A DNA stretch of 64,000 nt from Kitasatospora sp. MAP12-44 (GTDB taxonomy: Bacteria; Actinomycetota; Actinomycetes; Streptomycetales; Streptomycetaceae): NCBI RefSeq assembly GCF_029892095.1, contig NZ_JARZAE010000004.1:6944001-7008000 (forward strand), read 5' to 3'. Of the stretch, positions 22,152 through 30,651 are shown in pieces. Position numbers and translations under genes: made by a program. The notes beneath the pieces were generated by a model that had not been told where the DNA came from, ran no database searches, and was given only the letters and a program-made list of their open reading frames with translations. Position 1 is the first letter of the stretch; every line of letters begins with the position of its first letter.

Positions 22152-22700
22152 CTACATGGGGAGTGAGAGCAGGCGTACCGTGCCGGCGGGCCAGCTGGCC
22201 TCGGCATCGTGCAGTGGCGTCCACATGGTGTGGAGCGGCATGATCACGGGTCCCGCTGGCTGATCAACCTGGACGTCCTGCTCGAGCGCCCGCCAGCCGA
22301 GCCGCTGGTAGAGGGCCACGAGCGGGGGACGGCAGAACAGCAGCCCGTACGTCGGTCCCATCGTCCGTGCGTGGTCCAGGGCGCCCGCTACCACCAGCCG
22401 TGCCAGTCCGCGTCCTCGCTGGTCAGGCGCGACGGCCACGCCGCCCACGCCCACCACCGGGGTGTCGACCCCGCCGATCGACAGGGGGATCCTCAACAGG
22501 CCGGTGTGTGCCACGAGGCGTCCTGCCCGCCTGATGCCGAAGTGCTCTTCCTTGGGCAGCCACTTGAAGCCGAGATCGGCCACGCCGAAGGGGTCGGCGC
22601 CGTCGCCGAGGATCTGGCTCTGTTCGACCTTCGTGTAGTGCGTGAGCCGCTCCACGGTTGGCGATGAGGGCGAGACGTGGGGCGAGAGGTGATCGGTCAT
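22152..22700 (-). CDS. GNAT family N-acetyltransferase
   Basis: 182 residues. The acetyl-CoA loop VAVAPDQRGRGLARLVVAGAL and the following LLFCRPPLVALYQRLGW are typical GNAT motifs A and B. Start at 22700 (MTDHLSPH); the upstream frame lacks a ribosome site. Substrate unknown (EIS/AAC-like N-terminal region). Confidence 0.88.
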   Translation of the reverse strand: MTDHLSPHVSPSSPTVERLTHYTKVEQSQILGDGADPFGVADLGFKWLPKEEHFGIRRAGRLVAHTGLLRIPLSIGGVDTPVVGVGGVAVAPDQRGRGLARLVVAGALDHARTMGPTYGLLFCRPPLVALYQRLGWRALEQDVQVDQPAGPVIMPLHTMWTPLHDAEASWPAGTVRLLSLPM

Positions 22701-22898
22701 CCGGGCATCATCCCGTTCCCCTGCTGGGCGGGAGAAGTCGGGCCAGCCGACTTTTGCGGCGGCTGGCTGCGGATCGGGTCGAGCAACGGGTGACACCTGA
22801 CCGATGACAGCTGACGGATAACGGCTGACGGCTGACGGTTAACAGATTCTGTCAGCCGCTCCGTCGTGGCCCGCCCGCCCGCCGGCCCCGCCCGGCGG

Positions 22899-23237
22899 CT
22901 ACTGCTCCGGCAGGTCGCCGGTCATCGCCGCCGCGAGCCGCAGGTGCGGGCGGGCCTCGTCGTGGTGCCCCCGGCGCTGCAGGGTGCGGCCGAGCATCAG
23001 GCGGGCGTAGCTCTCCGCCGGGTCCTGCTCCAGGATGCGGTGCAGCTCCGCGGTTGCGCGGGTGAGCTGGGCCGAGTGGTAGTAGCTGCGGGCGAGCAGC
23101 AGTCGGACCGAGAGGTTGCCCGGCTCCTGGGCGACCAGTTCGCGCAGGATCAGGGCGGCGTCGGCGTAGGCCCTGGAGTCGAAGAACAGCTGAGCGCGCG
23201 CGTACTCCTCGGCGGGTGTGGTGGTGAAGGCGGTCAC
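22899..23237 (-). CDS. Tetratricopeptide-repeat protein
   Basis: 112 residues made of about three TPR units (AQLFFDSRAYADAALILREL; LLARSYYHSAQLTRATAELH; LMLGRTLQRRGHHDEARPHL). It is a protein-binding scaffold, partner unknown. The GTG start has GAGGAG upstream. It is divergent from a TetR gene, with a palindrome between them, so it is probably that regulator's target. Confidence 0.85.
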   Translation of the reverse strand: MTAFTTTPAEEYARAQLFFDSRAYADAALILRELVAQEPGNLSVRLLLARSYYHSAQLTRATAELHRILEQDPAESYARLMLGRTLQRRGHHDEARPHLRLAAAMTGDLPEQ

Positions 23238-23306
23238 GTCGGTCGCTCCTCAGATGGTCGGGTCTGGTCCACAACAACAACGGGTGAAGATTCAACTATT
23301 CCCGCT

Positions 23307-23324
23307 GTACCTACTAGTATGTAC
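23307..23324. promoter_or_regulatory. Palindromic operator between TPR and TetR genes
   Basis: GTAC-C-TACTAGTA-T-GTAC is palindromic apart from one base pair. It lies 10 bp before the TetR start codon and contains a possible -10 TAGTAT for that gene. Confidence 0.65.
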
Positions 23325-23333
23325 ACTCTGATC

Positions 23334-23957
23334 ATGGCAACGCAGGAACGGCTCATCGAGAGCACCCAGGAGCTCCTCTGGGAGCGCGGCTACGTCGGCA
23401 CCAGTCCCAAGGCGATCCAGCAGCGCGCCGGGGTGGGCCAGGGCAGCATGTACCACCACTTCAGCGGCAAGCCCGACCTCGCCACCACCGCGATGCGCCG
23501 CAGCGCCGAGCAGCTGCTCGGCCAGGCGCAGGCGCAGCTGTCCGCACCCGGCACCGCGTACGAGCGGATCGCCGGGTACCTGCTGCGCGAGCGCGACGTG
23601 CTGCGCGGATGCCGGGTCGGGCGGATGGCGCAGGATCCGGAGGTGATCGCCGACGAGGCGCTGCGGGCACCGGTGCGGGAGACGTTCGACCGGCTGGGCG
23701 AGCTGATCGCGGGGGTGATCGAGGAGGGGCGCCGGCGCGGTGAGCTGCTGCCCGGGCCGCCGGCGCAGGAGTTGGCCGCCGCAGTGGTGGCCGTGGTCCA
23801 GGGCGGTTACGTGCTCGCCCGGGCCGCGGGCTCCGAGGAGCCCTTCCGCCAGGCGATCCGCGGCGCGCTCGCGCTGCTGGCCACCCAGGTGAGCGGCACC
23901 GCCTGCGGCACCGACGGCAGCACCGACTGCAGCACCGACGGAGACGGCAAGAGCTGA
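23334..23957 (+). CDS. TetR family transcriptional regulator
   Basis: 207 residues. N-terminal HTH TSPKAIQQRAGVGQGSMYHHFSGKPDL; the C-terminus ends in a Cys/Thr/Asp-Gly repeat tail. An alternative ATG lies 15 bases upstream, inside the palindrome. It heads a likely operon with the DUF4865 gene 36 bp downstream, a small ORF and a phosphotriesterase-like gene. Confidence 0.9.
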   Translation: MATQERLIESTQELLWERGYVGTSPKAIQQRAGVGQGSMYHHFSGKPDLATTAMRRSAEQLLGQAQAQLSAPGTAYERIAGYLLRERDVLRGCRVGRMAQDPEVIADEALRAPVRETFDRLGELIAGVIEEGRRRGELLPGPPAQELAAAVVAVVQGGYVLARAAGSEEPFRQAIRGALALLATQVSGTACGTDGSTDCSTDGDGKS

Positions 23958-23993
23958 AGACCAGGCGAGAGATCGAGAGATGGGGGCACGACC

Positions 23994-24581
23994 GTGCAGG
24001 CCATGCAGTACGAGATCACCCTCCCGGCCGACTACGACATGCGGATCATCCGTCAACGAGTGGCCGACAAGGGCCACTTGCTGGACGACTTTGCGGGGCT
24101 CGGCCTGAAGGCCTTCCTGATCCGCGAGCGCGGGGTGGCCGGCTCGCCGGTCAACCAGTACGCGCCGTTCTACCTCTGGCACTCGGCCGAGGGGATGAAC
24201 TGCTTCCTCTGGGGTCCGGGCTTCCGGGCGCTCAGCAACGACTTCGGCCGCCCGGCCGTCCGCTCCTGGCTCGGCCTGGCGTTCCGCGACGGCCCGGCGC
24301 GTACGAGCGTGCCGCGTACGGCGATTCGGCGGGTCGAGTCCGTCCCGCCGGCGTGCGATCCGGCCGAGGCCATCGAACGGGCGCTCGCGGAGTTGCCGCA
24401 CCGGCAACCGGGTGTGCACTCCACCGCGCTGGCCATCGACACCGAGCGCTGGGAACTGGTCACCTTCACCCTCTGGGTCGAGCAGCCGGACGGCGCTGAC
24501 GGCGCTGACGGCGACCACTACCAGGTCCTGCACCTGAGCAGCCCCGAACTGGACAACCTGCCCCAGAGGCGGCACTGGTGA
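23994..24581 (+). CDS. DUF4865 family protein
   Basis: 195 residues with the family start MQYEITLPADYDMRIIRQRV and the conserved NQYAPFYLW and GMNCFLWG segments. DUF4865 proteins are uncharacterised and often lie in TetR-controlled operons. The GTG at 23994 has GGGGG upstream; an ATG three codons later is equally possible. The stop codon overlaps the next start as TGATG. Confidence 0.88.
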   Translation: MQAMQYEITLPADYDMRIIRQRVADKGHLLDDFAGLGLKAFLIRERGVAGSPVNQYAPFYLWHSAEGMNCFLWGPGFRALSNDFGRPAVRSWLGLAFRDGPARTSVPRTAIRRVESVPPACDPAEAIERALAELPHRQPGVHSTALAIDTERWELVTFTLWVEQPDGADGADGDHYQVLHLSSPELDNLPQRRHW

Positions 24582-24748
24582 TGAATCGACAAACCGAGCA
24601 ACGGGAGACCCAGAGCATGACCCCGAGCATGACCCAGCGCGTGCTCGACCGCGAGGTCGGCTACCAGCTGCAGGACCAGCAGACCCAGGACGCGGCGCTG
24701 GCCGCGCTCCGGGTGGCAGCCGCCACGTTCGCGGGGCTGGACCGGTGA
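24581..24748 (+). CDS. Small 55-residue protein, coupled on both sides
   Basis: An easily missed short gene. Its ATG overlaps the DUF4865 stop (TGATG) and its stop overlaps the next GTG (GTGA), so it has no free intergenic base on either side. The product is Gln/Thr-rich at the N-terminus with an amphipathic helix (VLDREVGYQLQDQQTQDAAL) and the end AATFAGLDR. Internal ATGs at 24617 and 24629 are alternatives. No family recognised; a small subunit or chaperone of the neighbouring enzyme is possible. Confidence 0.6.
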   Translation: MNRQTEQRETQSMTPSMTQRVLDREVGYQLQDQQTQDAALAALRVAAATFAGLDR

Positions 24749-25668
24749 GCGGCGCCGTCCGCACGGTGCTCGGCGACCTGGACCCGGCCGAGCTGGGCGT
24801 CTGCGACGCGCACGACCACCTCTTCCTCCGCAGCCCGCAGCTGCCCGGCCAGGAGCTGGACGATCCGCGGGCCGCCGCGGCCGAGTTGGCGGAGTTCCAC
24901 GCGGCCGGCGGCCGGGCGGTCGTCCAGTGGACCCCGTACGGGATGGCGCGCGGGGCCGACCACCTCGCGGAGCTCTCCCGCCGCAGCGGCATCCACCTGG
25001 TCGCCGCCACCGGGCTGCACCGGGCGGCGCACTACGACCGGCTGGTGCCCGCGGAGCTCTACGACGGGCTGGCCGAGCTCTTCACGGCGGAGCTGACGGC
25101 GGGCATCCGCGGCGACGGACCGCGGGCCGGGCTGATCAAGGTGGCCGGCGGATATCACGGCCTGGACGAGCACGCCCGGATCGTGATGGCGGCCGCCGCC
25201 GAGGCGCACCATGCGACCGGGGCGCCGATCGGGGTCCACCACGAGCTGGGCACCGGCGCGCTCGACGTCCTGGAACTGCTCTGCGGGCGGCTCGGCGTGC
25301 CGCCGCAGTCCGTCGTGCTGGGGCACCTCAACCGATTCCCGGACCCGAGGGTGCACCGCGAGCTCGCCGAGGCGGGGGCGTACCTGGCGTTCGACGGGCC
25401 GTCGACGGCCAACCACGCCACCGACTGGCGGCTGCTGGACGTGATGATCGCGCTCGTCGAGGCCGGCCACGGCGACCGCCTGCTGCTGGGCGGTGACACC
25501 ACGACCGCCGCTGCCCGGCATGCGAGCGGCGGCGGTCCGGGGATGCCGTTCCTGCTGACCGGGCTGCGTCCGCGGATCATCCGCGAACTGGGCGCGGAGC
25601 AGGCTGAGTTGATCTTCCGCGGCAACCCCGCTCGGGCCTTCGCGGCGCACTGGGGGCCCAGCCGCTGA
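24745..25668 (+). CDS. Phosphotriesterase/lactonase-family metal hydrolase
   Basis: 307-residue amidohydrolase-fold enzyme. Metal ligands are visible in order: HDH in CDAHDHLFLR, the bridging Lys in GLIKVAGGYHG, His in GVHHELGTG, His in VVLGHLNRFPD, and Asp in LLLGGDTTTA. This set marks phosphotriesterase-related lactonases. The natural substrate is unknown. The GTG start overlaps the previous stop codon. Confidence 0.9.
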   Translation: MSGAVRTVLGDLDPAELGVCDAHDHLFLRSPQLPGQELDDPRAAAAELAEFHAAGGRAVVQWTPYGMARGADHLAELSRRSGIHLVAATGLHRAAHYDRLVPAELYDGLAELFTAELTAGIRGDGPRAGLIKVAGGYHGLDEHARIVMAAAAEAHHATGAPIGVHHELGTGALDVLELLCGRLGVPPQSVVLGHLNRFPDPRVHRELAEAGAYLAFDGPSTANHATDWRLLDVMIALVEAGHGDRLLLGGDTTTAAARHASGGGPGMPFLLTGLRPRIIRELGAEQAELIFRGNPARAFAAHWGPSR

Positions 25669-25689
25669 CCAGGCGCGAGCGCCCGCTCA

Positions 25690-25740
25690 AGCCGCCCGCT
25701 CGGCAGCCGCCTGTTCACAGCCGCCCGCTCGGCAGCCGCC
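25690..25740. repeat. Tandem 22-bp direct repeat
   Basis: Two identical 22-base copies (starting AGCCGCCCGCTCGG) lie 29 bp apart, and their own halves are related (GCCGCCCGCTCGGCAGCCGC). They fill the gap between two convergent genes. Confidence 0.8.
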
Positions 25741-25743
25741 CGC

Positions 25744-26508
25744 TCACATATGCGTGCCGCCGTCGATCCGGATCTCCGTGCCGGTGATGAAGGCGCCGTC
25801 GTCGCTGGCCAGCATCGCGATGACGCCGGCCACCGTGTCCGGCCCGGCGAAGCCGTGGCCGAGGGCCGGCGCGAGCTTGGCGAGCAGGCTGAAGTCGGTG
25901 TCGGCGGGCAGGCCGGGGTTGTTGGTCATGCCGCTGTCGATGCTGCCGGGGGCGACGCAGACCGCGCGCAGACCCTGCTTGGAGTACTCCTGGGCGATCG
26001 CGTGGGTGAACGACTGGATGCCGCCCTTGGTCGCGGCATAGGCGGCCATGTAGGGGTGGGCGAAGGTCGCCGAGGTCGAGCTGAAGTTGACGATCACGCC
26101 GCTGCCGGTGGACAGCAGGGCGGGCAGCGCCTCGCGCACCATCAGGAAGGTGCCGGTCAGGTTGACCTTCAGCAGGGTGTTCCAGAACTCCAGGCTGGTC
26201 TGGTGGGTGTGCGAGGAGCGCAGGATGCCGGCCGCGTTGACCAGGACGTCCAGGCCGCCGAGGGTGTCCAGGGCGGCGGCCACGCCCGAGCGCACCGAGT
26301 CCTCGTCGGAGATGTCCAGGACGGCGGTGGTCAGCCGGTCGGCGGTGCCGTCGGCCGCGGCCCGCTCGGCGGTGGCCAGCAGGCCGGCCTCGTTGACGTC
26401 CACGGTGACGATCCGGCCGCCCTCGGCGAGGATCCGGTGGACGGTGGCCTGGCCGATGCCCGAGCCGCCGCCGGTGATGAGGACTCGACGACCGGTGAAG
26501 CGCTGCAT
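25744..26508 (-). CDS. Short-chain dehydrogenase/reductase
   Basis: 254-residue classical SDR. Cofactor loop LITGGGSGIGQAT, NAAG in LVNAAGIL, catalytic Ser in NFSSTSAT, and YxxxK in YAATKGGIQ. The Asp-rich TVDVNE suggests NAD(H). Ends with the family-typical DGGTHM. Divergent from a TetR gene across a clean palindrome. Confidence 0.93.
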   Translation of the reverse strand: MQRFTGRRVLITGGGSGIGQATVHRILAEGGRIVTVDVNEAGLLATAERAAADGTADRLTTAVLDISDEDSVRSGVAAALDTLGGLDVLVNAAGILRSSHTHQTSLEFWNTLLKVNLTGTFLMVREALPALLSTGSGVIVNFSSTSATFAHPYMAAYAATKGGIQSFTHAIAQEYSKQGLRAVCVAPGSIDSGMTNNPGLPADTDFSLLAKLAPALGHGFAGPDTVAGVIAMLASDDGAFITGTEIRIDGGTHM

Positions 26509-26580
26509 GGTGGTGCTCCATTCAAAAGCTCAAAAAGGGGGACGGCTCCCGTGGACCCGCTCTGCCACCGTACGCTCGAA

Positions 26581-26595
26581 TGGCACAACGTGCCA
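26581..26595. promoter_or_regulatory. Palindromic operator TGGCAC-AAC-GTGCCA
   Basis: A perfect inverted repeat with three central bases lies between the divergent SDR and TetR genes, 72 bp and 64 bp from their start codons. It is the best candidate binding site for the adjacent TetR protein. Confidence 0.75.
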
Positions 26596-26659
26596 CCATG
26601 GCGTTGTACGCCAGCATGGCTACATGCGCCAAGTAGGCATCGGGCGTAGCGTGGGACGC

Positions 26660-27322
26660 ATGAGCGAACCCACCCGCCCCTCGCTGACCGAGCGCCGCCG
26701 TGCCGAGACCCAGCTGGAGATCGCCGCCGCGGCCGCCGAGCTCTTCGCCGAGCGCGGCGCGGAGGCGACCACCGCCGAGGAGATCGCGCGCCGCGCGGGC
26801 GTCGCGCTGCGCACCTTCTACCGCTACTTCCGCACCAAGGAGGAGGCCGTCGCCCCGCTGCTCGCGGCCGGTGGACGGCGCTGGGTGGAGCTGATCGTGA
26901 GCGGCCCGGCCGACCTGCCGGTGCCGCAGGTGCTGGAGCGCGCGGCGGTCGAGGCGCTGACGCCCGGCGACCCGCAGATGGCGCAGGGCCTGCAGGCCAC
27001 CCGCCGGCTGCTGACCGACCCCGGGCTGCGGATCGTCTGGCAGGCCGTCCACCAGAACTCCGAGGACGAACTCGTGCCGGTGCTGGCCGCCCGCTGCGGC
27101 CCGGCCGCCGACCCGCTGGAGATCAGGCTCGCGGCGGCCGCTGCCACCGCCGCGATCCGGGTCGCCCTGGAGAGCTGGGCGGCCACCGAGGTGGACGTCA
27201 CCGGACCCGGTTCGCCAGGCGAGCTGGCGGCGCGCTGCGTAAGGGAGTTGACCGCCGGCCTGCGGCTCTGGGACGACGCCCGCGGGCCCGCCGGGTCGGG
27301 GGAGGGCCGCCCGACCGACTAG
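26660..27322 (+). CDS. TetR family transcriptional regulator
   Basis: 220 residues. HTH region ATTAEEIARRAGVALRTFYRYFRTKEEA is canonical; the C-terminal domain is Ala-rich. The ATG at 26660 is chosen because MSEPTRPSLTERRR is a typical start. It probably controls the divergent SDR. Confidence 0.92.
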   Translation: MSEPTRPSLTERRRAETQLEIAAAAAELFAERGAEATTAEEIARRAGVALRTFYRYFRTKEEAVAPLLAAGGRRWVELIVSGPADLPVPQVLERAAVEALTPGDPQMAQGLQATRRLLTDPGLRIVWQAVHQNSEDELVPVLAARCGPAADPLEIRLAAAAATAAIRVALESWAATEVDVTGPGSPGELAARCVRELTAGLRLWDDARGPAGSGEGRPTD

Positions 27323-27414
27323 GGTGACGCACCGGTAGGGAACCGCTGGGCAGGGTATACGCCGGTGTACGACACCGGTAGACACGGCGCGGGAGTAGCG
27401 GGAGTAGGGCGTAC

Positions 27415-28620
27415 ATGGGTCTGACAAGCCACAAGGTGCTGGCACTGGCGATCCTGGTGGCCCTGTCGGCGATGGCCGGCACCGTGCGGATCTGGCCCCG
27501 GCTGGCCCGGCAGGGCTGGCAGGCGGTGCTCGGACGGATCGCCGCGCTGCTGGCCACCCAGCTGACCCTGCTGGTCGCGCTCGGCCTGCTGGCCAACAAC
27601 TACTTTGCTTTCTACGGCAGTTGGGACGAACTGCTGGGCGGCGGCGACACCTCGCCGGTGACCGTCCAGAGCAAGCTGCCGACCAGTGCCGACCTCGCCG
27701 GGATCGGCGCCGACAGCCGCAGGTCCGGCGGCGGGTCTGGCGGCCGCGGGTCCGGTGGTCGGCCGATCCCGGTGCAGCCGCTCGGCAGGGAGGACGTCCA
27801 GGGTGGCGGCGCGGTCGGCCGGGAGCCGGCCCAGGCCGGGCAGATCGACGCCGTGCGGATCACCGGAGCGCAGTCCGGCCTGACCACCGACGCCTATGTC
27901 TACCTGCCGCCGCAGTACTTCCAGCCCGCCTACGCGAACCGGAAGTTCCCCGCCGTGGTCGTGATGACCGGCTTCCCGGGGGATGCCAGGAACCTGGTCA
28001 CCGGGCTCAACTACCCTGGTACCGCACTGGGGTTGAACCTGTCCGGCAAGATGCAGCCGACCGTGCTGGTGCTGATGCGTCCCTCCCCGGCGATGCCGCG
28101 CGACACCGAGTGCGAGGACGTCCCCGGCGGCCCGCCCTCCGACGCGTACTTCTCGCAGGACGTGCCGAAGGTGATCGCCGCCTCGTACCGGGTCATCCCG
28201 GACGGTCGCGGCTGGGGCGTGATGGGCGACTCGACCGGCGGCTACTGCGCGCTCAAGCTGGCGATGCGTCACCCCGAGGTCTTCCCGACCGCGGTCTCGC
28301 TCTCCGGCTACTACAAGGCGGCCGAGGACGACACCACCGGTGACCTCTTCGCCGGGAGTCAGCAACTGCGCGACCAGGCCGACCTGGTGTGGCGGCTGAA
28401 GAACCTGCCGGCGCCCGCCGTCTCGGTGCTGGTGGCGGGCACCAAGCAGGGCGACGGCGACTACCGGCAGCAGACCGACCGGTTCGTGGCCGCCGTCCAG
28501 GGCCCGATGACGATCTCGTACAGCATGCTGGAAGCGGGCGGCCACAACCTCCAGACCTGGAGCCGGCTGATGCCCAGCTCACTGGAGTGGCTCTCGCAGC
28601 ACCTGGCGCCACCGTCCTGA
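27415..28620 (+). CDS. Membrane-anchored esterase (mycolyltransferase/esterase D-like)
   Basis: 401 residues. Two N-terminal membrane helices (about 7-25 and 40-62), then a Gly/Ser-rich linker and an extracellular alpha/beta hydrolase domain. Nucleophile in GVMGDSTGGYCALKLA; YLPPQYFQPAYANRKFPAVV and the late AGGHNLQTW (catalytic His) match the antigen 85/esterase family. Actinomycete homologues act on cell-envelope esters; the substrate here is unknown. Confidence 0.88.
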   Translation: MGLTSHKVLALAILVALSAMAGTVRIWPRLARQGWQAVLGRIAALLATQLTLLVALGLLANNYFAFYGSWDELLGGGDTSPVTVQSKLPTSADLAGIGADSRRSGGGSGGRGSGGRPIPVQPLGREDVQGGGAVGREPAQAGQIDAVRITGAQSGLTTDAYVYLPPQYFQPAYANRKFPAVVVMTGFPGDARNLVTGLNYPGTALGLNLSGKMQPTVLVLMRPSPAMPRDTECEDVPGGPPSDAYFSQDVPKVIAASYRVIPDGRGWGVMGDSTGGYCALKLAMRHPEVFPTAVSLSGYYKAAEDDTTGDLFAGSQQLRDQADLVWRLKNLPAPAVSVLVAGTKQGDGDYRQQTDRFVAAVQGPMTISYSMLEAGGHNLQTWSRLMPSSLEWLSQHLAPPS

Positions 28621-28674
28621 ACCCGGCGAGGCGGCGAGACCGGAGGCCCCGTCAGCTGGAAGCCGTCAGCGGGC

Positions 28675-29010
28675 TCAGGCCACCGGCCGCAGCGTCCCGG
28701 TGTGCAGCTCGCCGACCCGGCCGCCCTCGCCCTCGTACGTCCAGAACACCCGCACGGTGAGCGCCGCCAGGTCCATCACATGGCTGACGGTGAGGCCGCT
28801 CTTCTCCGTCCAGCTGACGAAGTACACCTCGGGCGCGACCCGTGCCACGTGCAGCGCGACGTCGTCCCACTGCCCGGCCGACTCGCCGAGCCCCTCCCAG
28901 CGCAGCCGCGAGCCGTCGCTGGAGTAGGAGTTGCGGAAGGCGGCGCCGTTGTCGACCTGGAAGAGGTACGTCCGGCCGGCGAAGCCCGGCAGGGGATCGG
29001 TCTCGGTCAT
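28675..29010 (-). CDS. MoaF-like calycin-fold protein
   Basis: 111 residues. Beta-rich pattern GRTYLFQVDNGAAFRNSYSS, LRWEGLG, EVYFVSWTEKSGLTVSHVMD and a C-terminal TGTLRPV resemble MoaF-type small barrel proteins. Function unknown in actinomycetes. Start at 29010; the longer frame was rejected. Confidence 0.65.
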   Translation of the reverse strand: MTETDPLPGFAGRTYLFQVDNGAAFRNSYSSDGSRLRWEGLGESAGQWDDVALHVARVAPEVYFVSWTEKSGLTVSHVMDLAALTVRVFWTYEGEGGRVGELHTGTLRPVA

Positions 29011-29206
29011 GCTGGCGGAGTTCCTCGTTTCCGGGCCGGGTGAGGGAGACGATCGCCCCCCAAAGGCTTTGCGTCTCCAAGCTATCGGACCGTGCCGTCG
29101 GAGGGATAATGGCCGTGCGACACGCCCGTACCGCCGTATGCCGGTCCTCCGGCCAGCTGGTGGCCCGCCGGTCAGCGCGGCGCGGCGGGACGTCGGGAGG
29201 TCGATC

Positions 29207-29401
29207 ATGCGCAAGGTTGCCGACTGCCGCGAGTACCCGAGCGAGATGAACTGCTCACTGGCCATCTCCGGCGAGGAGGAGGAGGTCGTGCGCTGCGCCA
29301 CCGAGCACGCGGTCTCGGTGCACGGCCACGCGGACTCCGCCGAGCTGCGGGCCCAGATCAGGGCCGGCCTCAAGGACGAGCTGATCCTCCAGCACACCTG
29401 A
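29207..29401 (+). CDS. DUF1059 domain protein
   Basis: 64 residues. Begins MRKVADCREYPSEMNCSLAI and contains the DUF1059 pattern of an early Cys pair and a helical AT.HAVSVHGH segment. Function unknown; the family is small and metal binding has been suggested. Strong GGGAGG before the ATG. Confidence 0.9.
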   Translation: MRKVADCREYPSEMNCSLAISGEEEEVVRCATEHAVSVHGHADSAELRAQIRAGLKDELILQHT

Positions 29402-29414
29402 CAGCGTCACCCGG

Positions 29415-29452
29415 ACCCCGCGCCGTACGGGATTCCCCGTATGGCGCGGGGT
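29415..29452 (+). terminator. Rho-independent-type hairpin
   Basis: Arms of 17 bases with one G-T wobble around ATTC, 13 bp after the DUF1059 stop codon. Confidence 0.75.
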
Positions 29453-29499
29453 TCCCGCTGCCTGCTGGAGTGGGGGGAGGCGACGAGGAGGCGGTCCCG

Positions 29500-30573
29500 A
29501 TGGCCATGCAGATGGAGAACCTGGACCAGGACAAGGTGATGGAGTTCCTGATGCGGGTGGTGGCCGACGGCGGCGCGGCGGCGGCCGGGCTGTGCACCTC
29601 GCTGGGCGACCGGCTGGGGCTGTACACCGCGATGGCCGGCTCGGGGTCGATGAGCTCCATGGAGCTCGCCGAGAAGACCGGCCTGCACGAGCGCTACGTC
29701 CGGGAGTGGCTGGCCGCGCAGGTGGCCGGCGAGTACGTGATGTACGACCCCGAGAAGGACGCCTACCTGCTGCCCGACGAGCACGCCGCGGTGCTCGCCG
29801 ACCCGTCCATGCCGACCTACGCGGCCGGGTTCTTCACCATGATGCAGGCGCTGTACGGCACCGAGGACGTCCTGATGGAGGCCTTCCGCACGGGGAGCGG
29901 GGTGGGCTGGGAGGAGCACAGCAACGCGCTCTTCGCCGGCACTGCCAAGTTCTTCCGCCCCGGCTACAGCGGCTCGCTGGTCCCGGAGTGGATCCCGGCG
30001 ATGAACGGCACCGAGGGCAAGCTGCGCAAGGGCGCGGAGGTCGCCGACATCGGCTGCGGCTACGGCTGGTCGACCCTGCTGATGGCCGAGGCCTACCCGG
30101 CCTCGACGTTCCACGGCTTCGACTTCCACCAGCCCTCGGTCGAGGCGGCCCGCCGCAACGCCGAGCAGCAGGGGATGGCCGACCGGGTCAGCTTCGAGGT
30201 GGCCAGCGCGCAGGACTTCCCCGGCGAGGGCTACGACCTGATCACCTTCTTCGACTGCCTGCACGACATGGGCGACCCGGGCAGCGCGCTGGAGCACGCC
30301 CGGGAGGCGCTCGCCGCGGACGGCAGCTGCATGATCGTCGAGCCCAACGTCTCGGCGGACGTCCGGGAGAACGCCAACCCGATCGGCCGCGCGGTGGTCT
30401 CCGCGTCGGTCGCCGTCTGCCTGCCCTCGGCGCTGGCCCAGCACGGGCCGCAGGCGATGGGCAACCACGCCGGCGAGGGCGCCATGCGGCGGATCGCCGA
30501 CGAAGCCGGACTGCACCACTGGAAGCTGGCCGCCGAGAGCCCGGTGAACCGGGTGTACGCCGCCAGCAGGTAA
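29500..30573 (+). CDS. Class I SAM-dependent methyltransferase
   Basis: 357 residues. An N-terminal winged-helix-like domain (MELAEKTGLHERYVREWLAA) precedes a Rossmann methyltransferase domain with motif I VADIGCGYGWSTL, the acidic residue in FHGFDFHQPSV, and a motif IV-like DLITFFDCLHDMGDP. The HTH-like module is typical of the S25.1/rRNA-type small-molecule methyltransferase family. Substrate unknown. The ATG at 29500 follows GAGGAGG. Confidence 0.88.
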   Translation: MAMQMENLDQDKVMEFLMRVVADGGAAAAGLCTSLGDRLGLYTAMAGSGSMSSMELAEKTGLHERYVREWLAAQVAGEYVMYDPEKDAYLLPDEHAAVLADPSMPTYAAGFFTMMQALYGTEDVLMEAFRTGSGVGWEEHSNALFAGTAKFFRPGYSGSLVPEWIPAMNGTEGKLRKGAEVADIGCGYGWSTLLMAEAYPASTFHGFDFHQPSVEAARRNAEQQGMADRVSFEVASAQDFPGEGYDLITFFDCLHDMGDPGSALEHAREALAADGSCMIVEPNVSADVRENANPIGRAVVSASVAVCLPSALAQHGPQAMGNHAGEGAMRRIADEAGLHHWKLAAESPVNRVYAASR

Positions 30574-30597
30574 GCCGGAATGTCGGGCCCGGCTTGA

Positions 30598-30651
30598 CCC
30601 GCCTCCCCGGACGGAGCACGCTCCAAGAGTGGCTCCGTCCGGGGAGGCGGG
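30598..30651 (+). terminator. Long inverted repeat overlapping the next start codon
   Basis: Perfect 20-base arms (from CCCGCCTCCCCGG) around a 14-base loop. It follows the methyltransferase stop by 24 bp, but the right arm lies inside the first codons of the LuxR-type gene. It may act as a terminator, an attenuator, or both. Confidence 0.7.

Noticed and set aside
22800..22860. Possible regulatory RNA in the repeated GGCTGACGG stretch
   Set aside because: Only short direct repeats and a 7-bp stem; more simply a terminator or slippage region near the TPR gene.
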